Source: Candidatus Latescibacterota bacterium (lineage in GTDB: Bacteria > JAAXHH01 > JACQVL01). From it: a stretch of 33,163 nt of DNA. Positions within the stretch are counted from its first letter, which is position 1; each line of letters opens with the position of its first letter. Shown here in pieces: positions 16,175 to 23,959 of the stretch. Under the pieces are notes generated by a model. The model had not been told where the DNA came from, ran no database searches, and was given only the letters and a program-made list of their open reading frames with translations. A program made the translations under genes and the position numbers. The DNA is taken from the NCBI GenBank assembly GCA_016209865.1, contig JACQVL010000235.1, forward strand, positions 1 to 33,163, read 5' to 3'.

Positions 16175-17677
16175 TTAGGGAAAATTCAGCCTGTACAACT
16201 CCCCAAACTTCCGCTGGAGATACGCGATAAACGATGAAGACGACAACGCCTGACCGGTCACGTGCTGGACGAGGTCGTGCGCCCGGAAGGTCATGCCTAA
16301 GCGGTGGATGTGTTCACGGAGCCACTCCCGGAGGGGGAGGAGCTCCCCGCGCGCGATCTGGTCCAGAAGACCGGGCATCGCGGCCGTGACCGCGTCGAAG
16401 AACTGCGCGGCATACAGGTTGCCCAGGGTATACGTCGGGAAATACCCGAAGCTGCCATGCGCCCAATGGATATCCTGCAGCACCCCGTCCCGGTCGCAGG
16501 GCGGCTCAAGCCCCAGGTACGCCCGCATCCGGGCGTTCCAGACGGCCGGGAGGTCATTCACTGAGAGGGTTCCTTTGAACAGGTCACGTTCGATTTCAAA
16601 CCGCAGGAGGATGTGCAGGTTATACGTCACCTCGTCCGCTTCAACGCGGATGAGGGAGGGGGCCACCCGGTTGATGGCCGCGTAGAATTCCTCCTCTGAC
16701 ACGTCCTGCATCTGGCTGGGGAACGTCTGGACGAACTGTGGGAAGAAGAACCGCCAGAACGCCCGGCTGCGCCCGATCAGGTTCTCCCACAGCCGGGATT
16801 GGGACTCATGGATGCCTAAGGAGACCGCCGTCCCGGCCGGCGTTCCTTCGTGCTCCGGGTCGAACCCCTGCTCATACAGGCCGTGTCCGGCCTCGTGGAT
16901 GACGCCGAAGAGGGATTGGGCTGGCATCGTCTCAGAGTAGCGGGTCGTCAGGCGGACGTCATGTACGCTCATCGTCGTGCAGAACGGATGGGGCGATACG
17001 TCGAGACGACCAGCCTCAGCATCGAACCCCATCCGCTCGGCCGCCATCACCGCGAACCGCCGCTGGTCGTCGATGGGGAACGTCCGGCTCAGAAAATCCG
17101 TCCGCGGGACGATCCACGACTCCTGGATACGCTGGACGAGGTCGACGAGCGGGCCCCGGAGCTGCTCGAACGTCCGGGCGATGTCCTCCGTCGACGCCCC
17201 GGGCTCATAGTCTTCGAGCAGCGCATCATACGGCTCATGGGCATACCCGACGGCTTCAGCGTACTCTTTGCGCAGGTCGACCAATCTGGCGATCCACGGG
17301 GCAAACGTCGCGAAGTCGTTGGCGGGACGGGCTTCTCGCCAGACCTCCACCGCCTTCGAGCCGGTCTCCGCGAACGCCTTGACCAGGGGGGTGGGCACGC
17401 GACGCGCCCGGTCGAACGACCAGGCGATCTCCCGGAGGTTGACTCGTTCGGTCTCGTTCAGACGCTCGGTCGCCGCCCCGTGTATCGCGTCTCCCATCTC
17501 GTCCGAGGTGAAGCGCGCGTGGGCGATCCCGGAGAGCGTGGCGAGCTGCCGGCTCCGGGCGTCCCCGCCCTTCCGGGGCATGTACGTCTCCTGATCCCAT
17601 TCCATCAGCGAAACGGCCGCGTGGATCTCACTCACTTCTCGCCGGATGGCGATCATCCGGTCGTAGTGTGCACCCAT
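16175..17677 (-). CDS. Carboxypeptidase Taq (M32) family metallopeptidase
   Basis: The protein is 500 aa, the standard length for M32. The zinc motif HEAGH is at 261-265, the family motif HESQSRLWEN at 290-299 contributes the third ligand, and HPF at 230-232 is the conserved substrate-side motif. Such enzymes remove C-terminal residues from peptides in the cytoplasm with broad specificity. The start at 17677 has AAGGGG about 9 nt upstream. It is the first gene of a compact operon with isoaspartyl peptidase and a DUF6785 membrane protein. Between it and the upstream ATP-grasp gene lies an A/T-rich repeat element whose arm contains a -10-like TAAAAT. Confidence 0.95.
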   Translation of the reverse strand: MGAHYDRMIAIRREVSEIHAAVSLMEWDQETYMPRKGGDARSRQLATLSGIAHARFTSDEMGDAIHGAATERLNETERVNLREIAWSFDRARRVPTPLVKAFAETGSKAVEVWREARPANDFATFAPWIARLVDLRKEYAEAVGYAHEPYDALLEDYEPGASTEDIARTFEQLRGPLVDLVQRIQESWIVPRTDFLSRTFPIDDQRRFAVMAAERMGFDAEAGRLDVSPHPFCTTMSVHDVRLTTRYSETMPAQSLFGVIHEAGHGLYEQGFDPEHEGTPAGTAVSLGIHESQSRLWENLIGRSRAFWRFFFPQFVQTFPSQMQDVSEEEFYAAINRVAPSLIRVEADEVTYNLHILLRFEIERDLFKGTLSVNDLPAVWNARMRAYLGLEPPCDRDGVLQDIHWAHGSFGYFPTYTLGNLYAAQFFDAVTAAMPGLLDQIARGELLPLREWLREHIHRLGMTFRAHDLVQHVTGQALSSSSFIAYLQRKFGELYRLNFP

Positions 17678-17695
17678 AGCAGAACCCCTTGTGTT

Positions 17696-17803
17696 ATTTT
17701 AGATTTTGGATTTGCGATTTTGGATTGAAGCACCATTGTGGGGGAGCCACTGACCGCAGTCACTCGCCGTTAATCCAAAATCCAAAATCTAAAATCCAAA
17801 ATT
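17696..17803. repeat. Heptamer-iterated inverted repeat (ATTTTGG / CCAAAAT arms)
   Basis: The left arm (17696-17726) consists of tandem ATTTTAG/ATTTTGG-like 7-bp units. The right arm (17772-17803) is the reverse complement form, AATCCAA-type units, around about 45 nt of unique sequence. The element fills the gap between the ATP-grasp stop codon (7 bp away) and the M32 start (18 bp away) and is far more A/T-rich than its surroundings. This repeat type is known as scattered heptamer arrays in other bacterial genomes. Confidence 0.8.
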
Positions 17804-17809
17804 CTTGGA

Positions 17810-19117
17810 TCACCCACCCCCGGCCACCGGCAATTGTGGTACGATGTCAAACCGGAGCCGTCGGTGCGCCCTGCGCAGCGCCTTTTCCACGAAGCCGGGC
17901 GTTTTTCCGCGGGCGAAGATGAACCCGGGGTAGCTCGCCCCTTCCGGGAGGGGCACGAGCATCTGGCCGGGTTTCGCGGTGATCTGCACGTCCTCGATGC
18001 CCGGGACGGCTTTCGCGTTCGCGACGCCCTCAACCCCCTTCAGGATGCCCGTCGCCGGGACGGGGATCATCATCACCCCGCTCGCCTCGCCCTGGCGTTG
18101 CAGATGGTCGACCTCCAGGCCGAACGCGTGGCGGAGGATCAACTCCTCAAGGGTGATCCCCAGCCCGAAGCGGAGCGTCCGCGAACACAGCCCGCCGATC
18201 GAGCGTCCGGCCACTTCGATGATCCACGGGCCTGTCTCGTTCACGCGCAGCTCCGCATGCACCGGCCCTTCAGACAGACCGATGGCGCGGGCGGCCTGAG
18301 AGGTGCACGCGATGATCGCGTCCTGCACGGACTGCGGGAGACGGGACGGCGTGACGTAGATCGTCTCCTCAAAGAACGGCCCGTCTAACGGGTCGGGCTT
18401 GTCGAACACGGCCAGGACGCGCAGCCGGCCGCCGGTCAGGAGTCCTTCGACGGCGACTTCTCGACCGGGGATGAACTGTTCGACAAGGATCCGCGTCGAA
18501 TCCGGGTCCGGGCTGGACGGCAGGTCGGGGGAATGGAAGAGGATACGCTGGATCCGGTCGAACGCGGCGACGAATTCGTCCGGCGTATCGGCACGGATAA
18601 CGCCCCGGCTGGCGGAGAGCAGCAGGGGCTTCAGGACGCAAGGGTAGGCGACCCGGCTGGCGGCGAGTCGAGCCTCGTCTCTGCTCTCGACCACCGCGAA
18701 GGCCGGGCACCGGACGCCAGCGGCGGTCACGAGTTCCCGCATCCGCCGCTTATTGCGGGCCGCGTCGGCGGCCTCGGCGGAGTTGTGGGGCAGCCCTAAC
18801 GCGGCGCTGGCACGTGCGGCGATGACCGTCGTGCGGTCGTCCACCGGCACGATCGCGTGGACCGGCTGTTCCTGTGCAGACCGGATGATGTCCAGGACCG
18901 CCCGATCCGGGTCCCGAAACTTGAGAGCGAGCGGGATGTGCCAGTAGTCGGCAAGGCGATGGCACCGGTCGGACCCGACGATGACGTCGAGCCCGAGCCG
19001 TTGCGCCGCCTCCAGGAACGGCTCGGCGCGGTACGTCGTCGTGGGCATGAGGAGGAGAAGACGCTTCTGGGCAGTCTTGGAAGCCATCGTCGTCTGAGTA
19101 GAAGGAACGGCCGGCAT
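17810..19117 (-). CDS. ATP-grasp domain protein (carboxylate-amine ligase type)
   Basis: This 435-aa cytoplasmic enzyme has a pre-ATP-grasp domain (residues about 20-120), then an ATP-grasp fold. YPCVLKPLLLSASRGV is the ATP-binding lysine and glycine loop, ILVEQFIPGREVAVEG follows, and HAELRVNETGPWIIEVAGRSIGG carries the Mg-binding Glu/Asn. The C-terminal part (about 340-430) resembles the L-amino acid ligase C-terminal domain. Such enzymes join a carboxylate to an amine through an acyl phosphate. The partner substrates cannot be deduced. Neither in-frame ATG (19117 or 19087) has a good ribosome site; 19117 is preferred for its distance of about 35 nt from the predicted transcription start. 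It is transcribed from its own strong promoter, divergent from HU. Confidence 0.82.
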   Translation of the reverse strand: MPAVPSTQTTMASKTAQKRLLLLMPTTTYRAEPFLEAAQRLGLDVIVGSDRCHRLADYWHIPLALKFRDPDRAVLDIIRSAQEQPVHAIVPVDDRTTVIAARASAALGLPHNSAEAADAARNKRRMRELVTAAGVRCPAFAVVESRDEARLAASRVAYPCVLKPLLLSASRGVIRADTPDEFVAAFDRIQRILFHSPDLPSSPDPDSTRILVEQFIPGREVAVEGLLTGGRLRVLAVFDKPDPLDGPFFEETIYVTPSRLPQSVQDAIIACTSQAARAIGLSEGPVHAELRVNETGPWIIEVAGRSIGGLCSRTLRFGLGITLEELILRHAFGLEVDHLQRQGEASGVMMIPVPATGILKGVEGVANAKAVPGIEDVQITAKPGQMLVPLPEGASYPGFIFARGKTPGFVEKALRRAHRRLRFDIVPQLPVAGGG

Positions 19118-19158
19118 CGATCACTGGAAAAAATTTTTGCCCCGTGATGTTCGCATAC

Positions 19159-19187
19159 AGTATACAGCCTGCCCCGCTTCCGGTCAA
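19159..19187 (-). promoter_or_regulatory. Sigma-70-type promoter for the ATP-grasp gene
   Basis: On the minus strand the -35 box is TTGACC (19187-19182) and the -10 box is TATACT (19164-19159), with a 17-bp spacer. It is correctly placed about 42 bp before the start at 19117. Confidence 0.75.
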
Positions 19188-19347
19188 GCGCTTTCATCCC
19201 TCCTCATCCTGTTCAGCGCCGTTTGACGGGCATTTTGACGGGATCTCGTGCTGATCGAGAACCCTCGACAAAGAGCAAAACGCCCGTCATCTGCCCGGCT
19301 GGACGTGATTTTTATACTTTTTGCCTGAAGATTTTTAAAGAAAACCC

Positions 19348-19376
19348 TTGCGCAGTGGGCTTGAAACTATTATACT
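19348..19376 (+). promoter_or_regulatory. Sigma-70-type promoter for HU
   Basis: The -35 box is TTGCGC (19348-19353) and the -10 box is TATACT (19371-19376), 17 bp apart. An A/T-rich stretch at 19330-19345 could serve as an UP element. A second -10-like TATACT at 19313-19318 lacks a good -35 partner. Transcription from about 19383 would give a leader of roughly 107 nt. The rest of the 19118-19489 gap contains only a direct repeat TTTGACGGG (19222-19230 and 19234-19242). Confidence 0.65.
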
Positions 19377-19447
19377 GTACGTGTCACAGCCGTGGAGTAC
19401 CCGCGTCGACGCAGCGATGGCTGATGTTGTTCGCGGGGATCGACTAT

Positions 19448-19464
19448 GCACCGGCTTTCGGTGC
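19448..19464 (+). promoter_or_regulatory. Leader hairpin before the HU ribosome-binding site
   Basis: GCACCG (19448-19453) and CGGTGC (19459-19464) form a perfect 6-bp stem with loop GCTTT. It ends about 13 nt before the AGGAGGG ribosome site at 19478-19484. Its position suggests an effect on translation or mRNA stability. Confidence 0.45.
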
Positions 19465-19489
19465 CCACCTCTCAACAGGAGGGAGACCC

Positions 19490-19762
19490 ATGAATCGCGC
19501 AGCCTTAGCCGCCCAGGTGGCTAAAGCGACCAAGTTGTCCAAGGCCCAGGCCGACGCCGCCATCTCGGCGACGCTGAAGGGCATCACCGGCGCCTTGAAG
19601 AAAGGCGATTCGGTGACGTTGATCGGGTTTGGGACATATGGCGTCGCGCAACGCAAGGCGCGGACAGGTCGGAACCCTGCGACGGGGAAGCCGCTGAGGA
19701 TTCCTGCAAAGAAGGTCGTAAAGTTCACGGCCGGGAAAGCCCTGAAGGCGGCAGTGAAGTAA
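19490..19762 (+). CDS. hup: HU family DNA-binding protein
   Basis: This 90-aa protein is full length for HU. It opens with MNRAALAAQVAKATKLSKAQ (the helical dimer part), then GDSVTLIGFGTYGVAQRKARTGRNPATGK and IPAKKVVKFTAGKALK, which is the beta-arm with the conserved RxGRNPxTG proline tip that bends DNA. HU compacts the nucleoid and assists replication and repair. The start is set by AGGAGGG 5 nt before ATG 19490. The gene has its own promoter and a long leader. A GC-rich imperfect stem follows the stop codon before the glucosidase gene 80 bp on. The N-terminus starts MNRAAL rather than the usual MNKxEL. Confidence 0.95.
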   Translation: MNRAALAAQVAKATKLSKAQADAAISATLKGITGALKKGDSVTLIGFGTYGVAQRKARTGRNPATGKPLRIPAKKVVKFTAGKALKAAVK

Positions 19763-19768
19763 GTCACA

Positions 19769-19809
19769 CCCAGGCCGGGGACGGCCCCATCGTGTCGCCC
19801 CCGGCTGGG
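19769..19809 (+). terminator. GC-rich stem after HU, possible terminator
   Basis: CCCAGGCCGGGG (19769-19780) pairs imperfectly with CCCCCGGCTGGG (19798-19809). No T-run follows, so it is at best a factor-dependent or partial terminator. Read-through into the glucosidase gene is possible. Confidence 0.4.
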
Positions 19810-19841
19810 ATGTCCAGTTCGCCTGAGGAGCGCAGCCCCCG

Positions 19842-22511
19842 ATGCCGACGACAGAGCACGAACGCCTGCGCGAGATCACGACGTTCGGCGTTCCGCCATG
19901 GCGACGCTGGGGACCGTACGTCAGTGAGCGGGCGTGGGGCACGGTTCGGGAGGATTACAGCGCTGACGGCTCTGCCTGGACACACCTTCCCCATGATCTC
20001 GCCCGCAGCAAAGCCTACCGCTGGGGCGAAGATGGACTGGCTGGCATCTGCGACCGGTTTCAACTCCTCGTCTTTGCCCTCGCCCTGTGGAATACCCGAG
20101 ACCCGTTCCTGAAAGAACGTGCGTTCGGCCTCTCCGGCCCCGAAGGCAACCACGGGGAAGACGTCAAAGAGTACTACTTCTACCTCGACAACGTCCCCAC
20201 TCACAGCTACATGAAGTACCTCTATAAGTACCCGCAGGCCGAGTTTCCCTACCAGCAACTCGTCGACGAGAACCGGCGGCGTGAGGGGCGCGGGGTTGAG
20301 TATGAACTCCTCGACACGGGGGTGTTCGACGAGGACCGGTATTTCGACGTGTTCGTCGAGTACGCCAAAGCCGCCCCCGAAGACATCTGCATCCGGATCG
20401 AAGCGTTCAACCGTGGGCCTGAGGCGGCGGACTTGCACCTCCTCCCGCACCTCTGGTTCCGTAATACCTGGGCCTGGCGCGACCCGCGTGACCCGGAACC
20501 GATCATCACCCCCGGATCGTCGGGCCCCGGCTTCTGCAGCCTGCTGGCGGACGATTCGAGTGAAGAACCCATGAGAAACCTGCCGTTCCCGTACCGTCTG
20601 GGGCCGTGGCACCTGTACGCCGAAGGGACTCCCGACCTGCTGTTCACGAACAACGAGACGAACATGGCACGGGTCTATCCCTGGGCGTCCAACGTGACCC
20701 CGTACGTGAAGGATGCGTTCCACCGGTTTCTCGTCAACGGCGAGCCGTGCGTCAACCCGAACCGAATCGGGACGAAAGCGTGCGTCCACTACGTCGAGCG
20801 CATCCCCGCCGGCGGGTCGGTGGTCGTGCGCCTTCGTCTGACGCCTGACCCGCTCGATGCCCCCCTGGCCGATGTGGACGGGATCGTGACCCGGCGGCGC
20901 GCCGAGGCGGATGAATTCTACGCGGCCATCCACCCGCCGCACGCGACTGAGGACGAGCGCCGGGTTCAGCGCCAGGCGTTCGCCAGCCTGCTGTGGAACA
21001 AACAGATTTACCTGTTCGACGTGAACCGATGGCTGGAAGGGGATAACCCGGACTCCCCTCCGCCTGAGTCCCGGTGGTCGATCCGGAACATCCGCTGGCG
21101 GCATCTGAATTCGATGCGCATCATGTCGATGCCGGATAAATGGGAATACCCGTGGTTCGCCGCCTGGGATTTGGCGTTCCATTGCATTCCGCTGGCCATC
21201 ATCGACCCGGACTTCGCGCAGGAACAGTTGTGGATGCTCCTCTTCGAGCAGTTCCAGCATCCGAACGGACAGATTCCCGCCTACGAATGGGAGTTCTCCG
21301 ACCTGAACCCACCCGTCCATGCCTGGGCGTGCTGGAAGGTGTACACCATCGACAAGGAGCGGCATGGCCGGGCGGATCGGAAGTTCCTCGAACGATGTTT
21401 CCACAAGCTGCTCATCAACTTTGCCTGGTGGGTCAACAAGGTTGACCGCCAGGGGAACAACGTCTTCGAGGGCGGGTTCCTGGGCCTCGACAACATCACC
21501 GTCATGGACCGGAGTGAGGAACTCCCCGGCGGCGCGGTGCTGGAGCAGTCCGACGCGACCGGCTGGATGGGGCTGTTCTGTCTCAACTTGATGCGGATCA
21601 CGCTGGAGTTAGCCGAAGAGAATCGGGTATACGAGGGGCTGGCGACCAAATTTTTCCAGCATTACATCTACATCGGCGCGGCGATGAAGCGGATGGGCGG
21701 CCGGAACTATCAGCTCTGGGACGAAGCGGACGGGTTTTTCTACGACGTTCTCCGGTTCCCGGACGGCGACTTTCAGAAATTCCGGGTGCGGTCACTCGTC
21801 GGCCTCATCCCGATGTATGCGATCGACGTGCTCCATGACGCCAGCCTGGCCACCCATCAGGAGTTCCTGTCAAACCTCGACTGGTTCATCCGGAACCGCC
21901 AGGACCTCGTCCGGCGGTGCTGCTACACCGATGAGCAGGATGGCACCCGCCGGCATATCCTGGCGATCGTCGACCGTGATCAGCTCCGCAGCCTGCTCGA
22001 ACGGGTCTGGGACCCGAACGAATTCCTCTCTGAGGTGGGGGTTCGGAGTCTGTCCAAATACCATGAACGCCGCCCCTTCGTGTTCGGGACACGGGAGGTC
22101 CGCTACGAGCCGGCCGAGGCTGAGACGAAGATCAAAGGGGGGAATTCCAACTGGCGGGGGCCGATCTGGTTCCCGACCTCCTACCTGCTCATCGACGCGC
22201 TGACCAAGTTCGGTGAAGCGTTCGGGTCGGGCTACACCATCCAGACGCCGGGCAACCCGGACGGGCCGGTCACCCCGAAAGACATGGCCCGTGAGATCGC
22301 CAACCGGCTGATCCGGTTGTTCGTCAGGGATGCGTCCGGCCGGCGGCCGATCTATGGGGAGTCCACGAAATTCCAGTACGACCCGCACTGGCGCGACTAT
22401 ATTCTCTTCTTCGAGTACTTCCACGGAGATCATGGCGCCGGCCTCGGCGCTTCCCACCAGACCGGATGGACCGCCCTGGTCGCGTCCCTCATCGACGAAT
22501 GGCGGCGGTAA
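19842..22511 (+). CDS. GH63/MGH1-like glucosidase
   Basis: This 889-aa protein has the layout of the bacterial glucosidase family related to GH63 processing alpha-glucosidase. An N-terminal beta domain (about 1-330, with [31 protein letters not shown] split across it) is followed by an (alpha/alpha)6 barrel. The barrel contains [18 protein letters not shown] with the expected catalytic Asp, ending in [13 protein letters not shown] and [18 protein letters not shown]. Such enzymes are inverting alpha-glycosidases acting on glucosyl or mannosyl linkages, for example in trehalose-like or glucosylglycerate compounds; the true substrate is unknown. No signal peptide is visible, so it is probably cytoplasmic. 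A GAGGAG sits about 14 nt before the ATG at 19842. It ends 6 bp from a convergent isomerase gene. Confidence 0.87.
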   Translation: MPTTEHERLREITTFGVPPWRRWGPYVSERAWGTVREDYSADGSAWTHLPHDLARSKAYRWGEDGLAGICDRFQLLVFALALWNTRDPFLKERAFGLSGPEGNHGEDVKEYYFYLDNVPTHSYMKYLYKYPQAEFPYQQLVDENRRREGRGVEYELLDTGVFDEDRYFDVFVEYAKAAPEDICIRIEAFNRGPEAADLHLLPHLWFRNTWAWRDPRDPEPIITPGSSGPGFCSLLADDSSEEPMRNLPFPYRLGPWHLYAEGTPDLLFTNNETNMARVYPWASNVTPYVKDAFHRFLVNGEPCVNPNRIGTKACVHYVERIPAGGSVVVRLRLTPDPLDAPLADVDGIVTRRRAEADEFYAAIHPPHATEDERRVQRQAFASLLWNKQIYLFDVNRWLEGDNPDSPPPESRWSIRNIRWRHLNSMRIMSMPDKWEYPWFAAWDLAFHCIPLAIIDPDFAQEQLWMLLFEQFQHPNGQIPAYEWEFSDLNPPVHAWACWKVYTIDKERHGRADRKFLERCFHKLLINFAWWVNKVDRQGNNVFEGGFLGLDNITVMDRSEELPGGAVLEQSDATGWMGLFCLNLMRITLELAEENRVYEGLATKFFQHYIYIGAAMKRMGGRNYQLWDEADGFFYDVLRFPDGDFQKFRVRSLVGLIPMYAIDVLHDASLATHQEFLSNLDWFIRNRQDLVRRCCYTDEQDGTRRHILAIVDRDQLRSLLERVWDPNEFLSEVGVRSLSKYHERRPFVFGTREVRYEPAEAETKIKGGNSNWRGPIWFPTSYLLIDALTKFGEAFGSGYTIQTPGNPDGPVTPKDMAREIANRLIRLFVRDASGRRPIYGESTKFQYDPHWRDYILFFEYFHGDHGAGLGASHQTGWTALVASLIDEWRR

Positions 22512-22517
22512 TTTTTC

Positions 22518-23465
22518 CTACCGAATCTCCACCCCCGCCTCCTGAGCCACTCGCCGGATATAGGCGACGGCGGCCGGAACTTTGGAGGGGGGGATGTGCT
22601 CGATCAAGAGATACCCGTCCGGGTTGGCTTGGTGGAAGCGCGTGAGGAAGGTGGCGTAGTCGAGCAGGCCCTCGCCGGGCGCCGCCTCGTCCAGATGGGT
22701 CACCAGGTCGTTGCCCACCCGGATATCTTTCGCATGACCGACGGGGGCGATGGGGCCGAGGATGTCGAAGATCTGGTGAAGGCGTTGGGTACTGTTGAAC
22801 GTCTGCTGGATCGACTCGAAGTGGTTGACCGGGTCGAGCACGATGCGGATGCGCGGGGAGCCGACGCGGTCGACGACCTCGACGCAGACCTCGGGCGACC
22901 GCATCAGGGAGACGACGTGGGATTCGACGACGATCGTGACCTCGTTCGCTTCCGCGTCGTCGGCGATCTCGCGGAGGCTCGCCACGAACCGGTTGACGCT
23001 GTCCGGCCGGTGATTATCCGGGTGGGGGGTCCATGAACCGGCCGGGTTCAGGCTCCCCGGCCGGATGAGGTGTACCCCAGCCCGAAGCAGGCGCGCCACC
23101 CGGTTTCCCGCCTTGATCCGGGCGATCACCGCGCGACGGACGGCGTCGTTGGGGTCGAAGAGGCATTCCGGGTAGAGGAGGGCGAACTGGGCGAGGTCGA
23201 GTCCCAACTCCTCCCAGGCCACCCGGGCGCGTTCACAGTCGCCGTCGGTGACGTCAGCCGGGTCGGGGCCGAAGTGATGCCCGAACCCGGTGAGGCCAAG
23301 CGCCCGGATAGGATCGAACTGGGACGGGGTAAAGGTGCGAAAATCGTTGGGCAGGATATTGGCCACCCCGCTCCCGGTGAGGCCAAGTGTCCGGGTTTCC
23401 TGGCCCTGTGATGACGGAACCGCCTGACTGTCGCTCGGTAACATGCCGACCACACCGAGTCGCAT
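22518..23465 (-). CDS. Sugar phosphate isomerase/epimerase family TIM-barrel protein
   Basis: ATG at 23465 is preferred over GTG at 23474 because AAAGG lies about 8 nt before it. The 315-aa product has the xylose-isomerase-like (AP endonuclease 2) TIM-barrel pattern: an initial MRLGVVGML strand, EVTIVVESHVVSLMRSPE and RIRIVLDPVNHFES with metal-binding Glu and Asp/His, VGHAKDIRVGND, and a late GYLLIEHIPPSKV. Family members isomerise or epimerise sugars, inositols and related ketoses. Here FESIQQTFNSTQRLHQIFDILGP is a typical helix between strands. It is convergent with the glucosidase and divergent from the tRNA pair. Substrate unknown. Confidence 0.8.
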   Translation of the reverse strand: MRLGVVGMLPSDSQAVPSSQGQETRTLGLTGSGVANILPNDFRTFTPSQFDPIRALGLTGFGHHFGPDPADVTDGDCERARVAWEELGLDLAQFALLYPECLFDPNDAVRRAVIARIKAGNRVARLLRAGVHLIRPGSLNPAGSWTPHPDNHRPDSVNRFVASLREIADDAEANEVTIVVESHVVSLMRSPEVCVEVVDRVGSPRIRIVLDPVNHFESIQQTFNSTQRLHQIFDILGPIAPVGHAKDIRVGNDLVTHLDEAAPGEGLLDYATFLTRFHQANPDGYLLIEHIPPSKVPAAVAYIRRVAQEAGVEIR

Positions 23466-23482
23466 AAGAGACACCTTTCTTC

Positions 23483-23609
23483 AACGATGAACGATGAATG
23501 ATGAATGAACAACCTCCGCGCGGTCATTCCCGCGAAACCTGTCCTCGCGGAGGCGGGGAGCGGGAATCCATTCTGTTGTCGTTCCGCATTCATCATTCAT
23601 CATTCTTCC
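23483..23609. repeat. Compound element: heptamer arms around an inner GTCATTCCCGCG palindrome
   Basis: The outer left arm (23483-23510) carries GAACGAT/GAATGAT 7-bp units. The outer right arm (23586-23609) carries the inverse, CATTCATCATTC-type units. Between them, at 23521-23570, lies a different inverted repeat with ends GTCATTCCCGCG and CGGGAATCC, of a kind known as a dispersed repeat in other bacteria. The structure reads as one repeat inserted into another, in the gap upstream of the isomerase and of the tRNA promoter. Confidence 0.75.
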
Positions 23610-23646
23610 TTGCTCTGTCAAGCGAATTTTTCCCCCATCTTTTCCC

Positions 23647-23675
23647 TTGACTTCAGTAGAGCGGCTTTATATCTT
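23647..23675 (+). promoter_or_regulatory. Sigma-70-type promoter for the tRNA pair
   Basis: The -35 box is TTGACT (23647-23652) and the -10 box is TATCTT (23670-23675), with a 17-bp spacer. It lies 42 bp upstream of tRNA-Leu. A GC-rich discriminator typical of growth-regulated promoters is not obvious. Confidence 0.6.
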
Positions 23676-23717
23676 ATGAAACCATCGTAATGCCGGGTAA
23701 TCTCGTGAGGAACACAC

Positions 23718-23802
23718 GCCGGGGTGGCGGAATTGGTAGACGCCTGGAACTTAAAATTCCATGGGAGTTCCTCCCGTGCCGGTTCGAGTCCGGCCCTCGG
23801 CA
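23718..23802 (+). tRNA. tRNA-Leu (anticodon UAA)
   Basis: The 85-nt sequence folds as a class II tRNA. The acceptor stem GCCGGGG pairs with CCTCGGC with one G-U pair. The anticodon loop CTTAAAA at 23750-23756 has anticodon TAA at 23752-23754. A long variable arm (about 23761-23775) fits leucine, and the T-arm is GCCGG-TTCGAGT-CCGGC. The 3' CCA is not encoded. It reads UUA and probably UUG codons; UUA use in this window has an odd sequence context. Confidence 0.97.
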
Positions 23803-23819
23803 CCTCCACCCCTTCTTAT

Positions 23820-23893
23820 GGGCGCTTAGCTCAGCTGGTTAGAGTGCCACGTTGACATCGTGGAGGTCAGTGGTTCGAGCCCACTAGCGCCCA
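23820..23893 (+). tRNA. tRNA-Val (anticodon GAC)
   Basis: The 74-nt cloverleaf has the acceptor stem GGGCGCT/AGCGCCC, a D-arm with AGCTCAGCTGGTTAGAG, the anticodon stem CCACG/CGTGG and the loop TTGACAT with anticodon GAC at 23854-23856. The T-arm contains GGTTCGAGCCC. CCA is not encoded. It follows tRNA-Leu by 17 nt and should share its transcript. Confidence 0.97.
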
Positions 23894-23959
23894 TCATCGT
23901 TCATACCTCTTCAGCCCACAACGTGTGTGCATGCCTGATTTTCCCCGTCGAGGACACGG

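Noticed and set aside
17696-17726. TAAAAT inside the heptamer arm as the M32 operon promoter
   Set aside because: The repeat creates many -10-like words by composition, and no convincing -35 lies 16-18 bp away.
23483-23609. The compound repeat as an insertion sequence
   Set aside because: It is only about 127 bp, has no open frame for a transposase, and no clear target-site duplication could be seen.
23718-23893. The tRNA pair as an integration site for a mobile island
   Set aside because: No integrase or partial tRNA copy was found downstream, and the following genes look like ordinary chromosomal metabolism.
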